Below are positions 57,720 through 64,000 of a stretch of 64,000 nucleotides of DNA, piece after piece. A program made the translations under genes and the position numbers. This stretch comes from Mytilisepta virgata. Taxonomy: Eukaryota > Mollusca > Bivalvia > Mytilida > Mytilidae. The stretch covers positions 35,650,580-35,714,579 of the forward strand of contig CM051510.1 of assembly GCA_028015205.1 (NCBI GenBank), read 5' to 3'. Below the pieces are notes generated by a model. The model ran no database searches and was not told the origin of the DNA. It saw only the letters and a list, made by a program, of their open reading frames with translations. Position 1 is the stretch's first letter, and each line of letters starts with the position of its first letter.

Positions 57720-59967
57720 AGTCTTTACATTTCAAATAACAATTAGGTATGTCCTAAAAATCGTCTTGGATACAAAAGTTGTACATAATCGTCAACGAAA
57801 CATATGTTTGTGATGACGTCACATCTTAGACAAAAATCAATGAAATGCACACAAATATTTAATAAATCGGATCTTTTTAGATATTTGAGCCATTTCAGCG
57901 TTGGGAAAGAGTAAATTAATACTTTTTCGTCTCGTTTAAAAAAAGGACTGATATATTCCCCAAAAACGACTTGCAGTTTAAAAAAAAGACACACCGTAAA
58001 ACGGCGAAAACTGAAGTGGCACTATTTACAATTTATCATGCCATTTCAGTTTCCTCTTGCTGCTTATTATCAATAATATGGAAACTGGTCACTATTTTTG
58101 TCCCCTTTTCAATTTGCTCATGTTGCAAAATTGTTACATTCACTCATCAATAGCATTGTAATTTGTCATTATCAAACGTGAAGCGTTCAGCAAAAAATGC
58201 TGATATTAAGTCATACATTAGATTTTCAAAAATGAATTTCTGGGCCGTCAAAAAAGTCATGGATAATCATTAACGTCGCATGGTGTCACCATTGTAGTGC
58301 AACTTTCAGAAAGAAAGGTTTTCGTAGTTTTATCCGTAGTGTTTAATACTCAGAGAACGGAAATCTGTCATTTTTACTATGTTCAATTGCTAATTTATGC
58401 AGAAGAAAATTGCAGTTTTTAAAATTAATATTATCACAGTTTACAGTTGAATGAATATAATGTTCGCATTTTGTGCATCCGGTGCAATACGTTTTCACTG
58501 ACTTCACGTTTAACATTTTTATCTCAACTAGGTACAGTAAAGATGAGAAAATTGGAAAGTTTGTAATCAGGTAGAAGTTCATCAAACAATGAACATTTAA
58601 GACTATGTGTCTATCCAACTTGTTGCTACATGTAGGTATGTATGTTTACAGCTCTTCAGCGACATTCAAAACGAACTGTTTTTTTTTTCAAGAATTGCAT
58701 CATGTTTATACGTTATTAACCCTACACAAGTCCGGTATTTTTATACATTTTAAATAGTCTTACATTTATACTTCCTGGTTTTTTCTACATTTACTGAATT
58801 ATTTGAGTTTTTTCACAGTTTTTGTTCTTGAGGGTATATGTAATGTTTTCCTTTTTATATAATAAGTTTCACTGCAGGAGTGCTGTGGGAAATAAAATCA
58901 AGATTTCAAATGTCAAATCGTTTTCAAAAGTAAATCTGTCTTTCACTGCTGTCAAATAAACCTACTCTTCTGCTAACCATGTGCACATTTCAGTGGTGAT
59001 TCTTGCATGCTTTTGAAAGTATCGAATATGCAGAATTGTTATATAACGGTCTATTATCACGAAATATTAAAAATAAACGAGCGTTCAGAATAATTTGACA
59101 TGAAATGCTAAACAAATGACAGAACTAAAATTTTGCAATGTATAAATTAGCTAAAATCATTTAAAACATCCATAAATGTTAATACGAATTAAATTTCTTT
59201 CACTTACTGTGCTCATATTTTGATTCTGAAGACATATTCACGTTAGCACACAACAAGTAATTTAAATAAGAATTAGTTTTGTCTTGTTTTGTGTCATACT
59301 TTTTAAGTTGTACATGAAGAATCCTGGTTTAATTTTATGCATTTGTTATAGTTCAAAAACATGTTTTTAAGAACTTCATCGGTGTGTAAACTCACTCTAA
59401 TTACACAGAAATAAAGACATGTAATAATTCCAAAAAAAAAAAAATTGAGGAATTTTTCAAAAGAAGTAAAACTCTTAGTCTGTAAAAAGAGCACAATTTC
59501 TCTGAATTTTTAAGCTAATCTTGTTCGTCGAAAAATGAACGTCACTGGTAGTTACAATGTTGTCCAATGAAAATTGTCGTTACAATCTATATAATGTATA
59601 CCTGAATTATTTATCTTTAGTACCGGCCTAAGTTTGGCTCACATTGATTGCTTCCTGGTACTACAGAATTAGATAAACAGAATGAGTATAGGTGTATGTT
59701 TTAGCACAAAGCTTTAACAACAACCAGAGTCTACGTTAGTTGTACTCGCCGTGTTTATTTTTCATTTTGAGGGACGACAAAAACGCAAACATTCTTATTT
59801 TTTGTGTTCGAAAATTTGTTTATGGCGTTTTTTGTATAATGAGGGTTAATCATGTAAAACAATGCCATCTGGCGACTTTTTTTTATATGTAACTGTAGAA
59901 TGTACAATGTACGGGGTGTTAATTATTTCTACCATTATAATCTTTTCTTATACTTGTTATCCGTCAT
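57720..59967. other. AT-rich non-coding stretch
   Basis: No gene, RNA or known repeat recognised. Confidence 0.45.
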
Positions 59968-60105
59968 AAATGTTTGTTTATTTATAAATGTTTAATACCA
60001 CCTTTAGCCATATTGTGGCTATATCGGCATTTCCAACTAGAAATGGTGGAGAAAGCTCTATGCCATTGACAAAAACGTGATCTTCAGCAGAAAAAAAAAC
60101 ATTCC
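59968..60105 (-). mobile_element. SINE 3' fragment, third type
   Basis: On the minus strand 'gctttctccaccatttctag', then 'gatatagccacaatatggct', then 'ggtattaaac' and a 'aaataaacaaac' tail. This parallels the 3' halves of the other SINEs in the window but is a distinct sequence; no tRNA head is visible. Confidence 0.5.
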
Positions 60106-61159
60106 CAGTCGAGAAGGTTGAGAGTCAAAGATAATAAATTTCGGGTACACTACGTTTTTAATATTCTTAGAGTAACTGGACAGAATCTTATAAGCCTATT
60201 GTTGGAAAATAGTCACTTTTTCCTCTCAGATTGGATGTGCACGTGACAAAGGTCAAATGAATATAAACTCAACACTGTCGTTAAAATTTAATTTAAAATA
60301 ACAAAAAAAAGCGATAAATTTCAATTAACTGCGGATCTACATTCTCATTCTGCATTTATTTACTAATCCCTATATTGAACAATGGCTGTTCTCAATTCCA
60401 ATTATGCTACCGTACGTGTGATAAGTACACCAGAAAAGATCTATGGTTTAAATTAAATGGCTTTTGCATGTTATAATTGCAATATTAGTTACATCGTTTT
60501 GTACTAGTAGACATTTCATTAGGAATTAAATCGAGCATAGATCGATTTTACGTTCAATTCCTCACGTTCTGAAATTTCCTGCCAAGAAATAGTCTATTTG
60601 ACATCTGATTTGATCTAATTTTACGAAAAAAAAACATTTACTTGTTGCTTAATAGAATTTTTAAGCCTTTCGTTGATATGATTTTTTACAACGTTGCTTT
60701 CAATGAGTAATTTATCATCTCAAAGGAATTCTGGGTAATTGCACATTTGCTGCAGGACTGTAAACGGAAGTGTCAATAAAGAAATCTTGATTCTTCAAGA
60801 ATCACTTTAGTTTTGTACAATGGCTGTAAATTAAAACGTTACCCACACATTTTTAAATCCCATTATTTGGAAGAAATATTACATAATGAAATTAAAGTTT
60901 AATAACAATAATTTAGTCTGTCTTGATTTATTTTATCAAATCTTCCTGTGTGCCGTTCAAATGAATGTTTTAAATAAATTGATGTTTCCGTTCAACATCA
61001 TCACTATCATTATTATCTGAAAAGATTCCGTAATCTGAAAACTTTTTTTTTTCAATCTCATCAACTGATTTACCACTAATACTTTGAATTCATTTATTTT
61101 CCTGGGTACCAATTTTCATGGACTGGGGCAAAATGTTTATATTTTTGAATAATTGTTAT
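60106..61159. other. AT-rich non-coding stretch
   Basis: Nothing recognised. Confidence 0.4.
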
Positions 61160-61620
61160 CTAATACCCCGTTCCCACTGTACCAATTAATCCGGGTTCGA
61201 CCTGATATAATTTCTCCGGATTAAGTTTTAGGTAGTGTGAACAACTTAATCCGGGGAGAACCAGTTTTAAAATCAACCCTCGGTTTAGGTATATTTAATG
61301 TGGGTTAGTTACCTCGGGTTCTAGTGTGAACGGAAAGTGGAGTAAATCATTGCTATAGCGATGCACACGTCACTTCCTGTGTCTGTCAAAAATGGATGCA
61401 GAATAAACATTAGGCAAAAAGCGTGGTTTGATCTCGAACAACGAGGAGATACGGCCCATCTAGGAATCTGGAGCGAATTCAGTATCCAAGAGGAACTCGA
61501 TTCATCTTTGAGAAACACGTATGTCTTCAGTTCATACAGAATGCGTAATCTGAACTTTTTTCCAAAGAGAGTTAGATCTAGACAACAAAAAAACTAACGC
61601 GGTTGCATGCGAAACCCCAT
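61160..61620 (+). mobile_element. PIF/Harbinger-like transposon relic
   Basis: Begins with 'taccccgttcccactgtacc' and has repeated 'agtgtgaac' words (61236 and 61323) of the kind found at PIF/Harbinger ends and promoters. A Myb/SANT-like frame follows. No DDE transposase and no matching right end were seen, so only the left part remains. Confidence 0.45.
61361..61597 (+). pseudogene. Myb/SANT-like DNA-binding domain fragment
   Basis: A 78-codon frame containing 'AHLGIWSEFSIQEELD', then 'SSLRNTYVFSSYRMRNL', then basic residues (KRVRSRQQKN). PIF/Harbinger second proteins and related MSANTD-type proteins carry a Myb/SANT-like trihelix with the pattern 'L-I-x-I-W-x-E-x-x-I-Q-x-x-L-D...RN' (known), and this fits. 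An alternative ATG at 61393 (caaaATGG) lies in a frame that stops after a few codons, so the original start has probably been disturbed by a frameshift before the domain. The third helix region is truncated by a stop at 61597. Such proteins assist nuclear import and DNA binding of the transposase. Confidence 0.5.
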
Positions 61621-62249
61621 AAAAAATGTGCATGTTGAAAATACATTTCTTTTAGATGTTGCTTGAATAAATGTACGTAATAAAAATATGTAAAAGGAGG
61701 TTTAAAAGATAGATAACACAACACAAAAAGATACAAAATATCGTTTTAATGGTCATTGTAAATGACATCTTATGAGGATTGCTTCTAAACTAAATTTGCA
61801 TTTCTACAAGAACATACAATCACCAGAGTCAAACATCCTTCGAAATAATATTAAGAACACCTATTTTACATAATAACGTAAAACAGACAGAGGAACGAAA
61901 GTTGATCAGCCTTAAGCTTTGTATTCCAGATACAAATGCAGACAATCTGTATTGGATCTTTCTATATTGGACAATTAATGTTCAAATTAATATTAAAAAT
62001 TTTGATGCACTATATATTTGCATATTTCGTTGACTGAATACATACTAGACTCATTATATTATTTTAAAAGAGACACTATTATACCCCCACCCCCATATTT
62101 GGTTTACTCACAACTTTAAAGAAGAAATAAACTATATTTATTCTATTTCTACGGCAACTTTCAAAAATTCACCTATTGCATTTCGAAATATCTCGGGGCA
62201 TAGTCTGATGTTTTCTCTTAAGATTTGTTAACAATTTTTTAAATACCTG
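61621..62249. other. AT-rich non-coding stretch
   Basis: Nothing recognised. Confidence 0.4.
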
Positions 62250-62889
62250 ATACAACAGACACTTCCAAGTCTGCATCTTATCTTGACCTTGACCTCGAAA
62301 TTGACACCAGAGGAAGGTTGAATACAAAACTTTACGACAAACGGGATGACTTTGACTTCAAAATCGGCAACTTCCCATTTTTGAGCGGCAATATTCCAGA
62401 AGAGCCGGCGTATGGAGTATATATTTCACAACTCATACGTTATTCCAGAGCTTGTGACATATACATTGACTTCCAGGACAGAGCACGGCTTCTGACAGAA
62501 AAGTTGCTCAGACAGGTGTACGTTACTCCTAAGCTGAAGTCATCCTTATTAAAGTTTTATGGGCGTCATCATGACTTGGTTGACAGGTATGAAAAATCCG
62601 TTTCCCAAATGAAAATGGACCTGTTCCATTGATATTATCTCTTCCTCATATCGGATTTTACATGGACAGCATGGCGGGTGTCCTGCAGGAAGCAGAGCCT
62701 GCTTACTCTTCCGGAGCACCTGAATCTACCCCCGGTTTTTTTGGTGAGATCCATGTTGTTCATATTTTTTAGTTTTTAATTGTAGTGCATGTATTGTTTT
62801 AGTCTTGTCTTCGTTGTTCTCCGGAGTTTGTCAGTTGTTACGATTTTTCTCTCCTTCGAATATCCCTTTGGTATTTCTTGACTTTACTG
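62250..62889 (+). mobile_element. Penelope-like element 3' end, copy C
   Basis: 5'-truncated copy with the best-preserved end of the family: the C-terminal coding block, stop at 62632, and an unbroken 3' UTR ('ggcgggtgtcctgcaggaag', 'agtctt gtcttcg', 'tttggtatttcttgacttta'). Its 3' UTR is the intact version of the site into which the Gmr1-like element inserted at 13459/19521. Confidence 0.85.
62252..62632 (+). pseudogene. C-terminal fragment of Penelope-like RT
   Basis: From 62318 an open 104-codon frame holds KLYDKRDDFDFKIGNFPF, AYGVYISQLIRYSR, DRARLLTEKLLRQ and ends KMDLFH. The preceding 66 bp (SKSASYLDLDLEID-like) is homologous but out of frame with the ATG by origin only, since the copy is truncated. 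No RT catalytic motif is present. The function of this thumb-side block is unknown to me; its conservation in all copies suggests it belongs to the RT proper. Confidence 0.75.
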
Positions 62890-63774
62890 ATTATAGCTTT
62901 TGAAGACAGTTTTAACACGAAGTTGTCAAATTATCGCCTTAAAGGCAGTTTTTCACCGCAAAGGATACTCAGAATCAAAACGAGTTTTATCTGCAGTTGA
63001 GATTATATGTCACCTTTCATTTGATAGTGGAATGGTTTTGTTCTCAGTGTTCTTTTCGGCAATAGTCCAAAACATAATAAAAATGCTTGGTAATTGACCC
63101 AAATCGCCTCTATAGATGTCAGACCTTAGCAGATAAAAAAAAACTTATTGAGGAGTAAGAACGAAATTTCTCTCTTTTAACATACATATGCATTGCATAC
63201 AATCGTTTACGATAAAAAGTAAGCAAATATTTAAAATTAAAAAGAATTATGGTTATGAGTGAAACAAAACCAGTGGAAAGTGGTCGTACTTCTTTCTAAC
63301 TTCACATAACAGTCGCAAACTATCTAAACCTATAGAATTTGTTTTTTAACATGCACAAACAATTAATTGGTCCTTAGATACATACACAATCAAGTTTAAT
63401 ATTCATAGTAAAGGCCAGAATTCGAAGCATGCTTGGCTAATTTTAGAAAATGTTACAATATATTCTTACAATGGGCATTAAAAACTCATCTTTTAAGAAC
63501 AGTGCTCTTTTCTACAAATAAATATGGTTTTTTTATATATTTATAAAACTAACTGATTGTTTTGAGACAATAGAAACTATAAAACACCCAAAAATGTCAA
63601 AATCGGTGAAAGACACGAGAGAATGAATATAGAAAATTTTTCATAGACTCGAAACGGTTTGATGTTGTTAATATTGTCAATCATTTAGCTTTTCGAAAGA
63701 CTATGTGTTGAACCCGTCGAAATGTTGTTGCAAGGGTTCTTTTACGCAGACATTTTTAAACCCAACACAATCAT
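62890..63774. other. AT-rich non-coding stretch
   Basis: Nothing recognised. Confidence 0.4.
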
Positions 63775-63862
63775 CGATAAACAAAATAGTTTTCTTAAAA
63801 CACCTATAAACAAAATAGTTTTCTTAAAACCCCGATAAACACAATAGTTTTCTTAAAACACT
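63775..63862. repeat. 29-bp tandem triplet
   Basis: Units at 63777, 63806 and 63835, each 'ataaac(a)aaatagttttct' followed by 'taaaac'. Near-identical; recent. Confidence 0.9.
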
Positions 63863-63904
63863 AATTTTTTTGGATAAAATCCTAAATTCTAAAACTTATT
63901 TTCC

Positions 63905-63970
63905 TTGTAAAAACCGCCCAACAGACAGAACCCCGTACAAAAAATAACATAAAAGTTCACAAAACACATA
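63905..63970 (-). repeat. Fragment shared with 46.0 and 48.6 kb
   Basis: 'acagacagaaccccgtaca' and 'ataacataaaag' match 46060 and 48680. It runs toward the window end. Confidence 0.55.
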
Positions 63971-64000
63971 CATAAATACATAAACATATCAGAGAGATAG

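Overview
The window is nuclear DNA of a eukaryote and is almost certainly from a marine bivalve, most likely a mussel of the Mytilus type. The evidence is low GC, no compact operon-like gene packing, two families of tRNA-headed SINEs ending in the bivalve-style 'ggcgtaaaac...aaacaaac' tail, and several copies of a repeat ending near 'ccccgtttccattctcta' that I associate with Mytilus sequences. The species assignment is inference. I found no convincing host protein-coding gene, no rRNA and no functional tRNA gene. Nearly everything that can be named is a transposable element, a relic of one, or a tandem or inverted repeat.

The centrepiece (13459-19521, minus strand) is a complete LTR retrotransposon with two 610-bp LTRs that read as identical. 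It has a 4-bp target duplication (ATGT), a polypurine tract, a primer-binding site resembling the complement of the tRNA-Pro 3' end, and one uninterrupted 1556-codon gag-pol frame. Its domain order is Gag, zinc knuckle, protease, integrase, reverse transcriptase, RNase H. Integrase lies upstream of a Ty3/Gypsy-type RT, which is the hallmark of the Gmr1-like lineage. It sits inside the 3' untranslated part of an older Penelope-like RT element, and an uninterrupted copy of that target is present at about 62.7-62.9 kb.

Layout: 0-1 kb SINE and Mytilus-type repeat; 2.26-2.73 kb 61-bp tandem array; 3.98-4.34 kb intact SINE with 11-bp target duplication; 5.05-5.46 kb foldback; 6.42-7.41 kb Helitron-like (HINE/pearl-type) element with 5 internal repeats of about 150 bp; 8.8-10.35 kb decayed Penelope-like RT element (minus); 11.04-11.84 kb small tandem array and a TTAA-flanked MITE; 13.4-19.6 kb Gmr1-like element nested in a Penelope-like 3' end; 22.2-23.8 kb chimeric Penelope-like copy; 25.07-25.21 kb palindrome followed by a 115-aa open frame; 26.35-27.05 kb duplicated block; 28.25-29.4 kb field of a self-complementary motif; 32.0-33.24 kb repeated bivalve element and a tRNA-like 92-94 bp tandem array; 35.49-36.14 kb giant palindromic MITE; 42.3-43.58 kb 20/40-bp tandem array; 45.33-45.69 kb third MITE copy; 46.3-50.9 kb foldbacks, Penelope-like 3' end, SINE and a T50/G20 tract; 53.05 kb broken Crypton-like N-terminus; 55.75-57.71 kb SINE split by a 5'-truncated LINE; 61.2-61.6 kb PIF/Harbinger-like relic; 62.25-62.89 kb Penelope-like 3' end.

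The elements can be ordered in time from nesting: the Penelope-like 3' end was present before the Gmr1-like element, and the tRNA-SINE before the LINE. The Gmr1-like element looks young and possibly still competent. The other coding elements are truncated, frameshifted or carry active-site changes.
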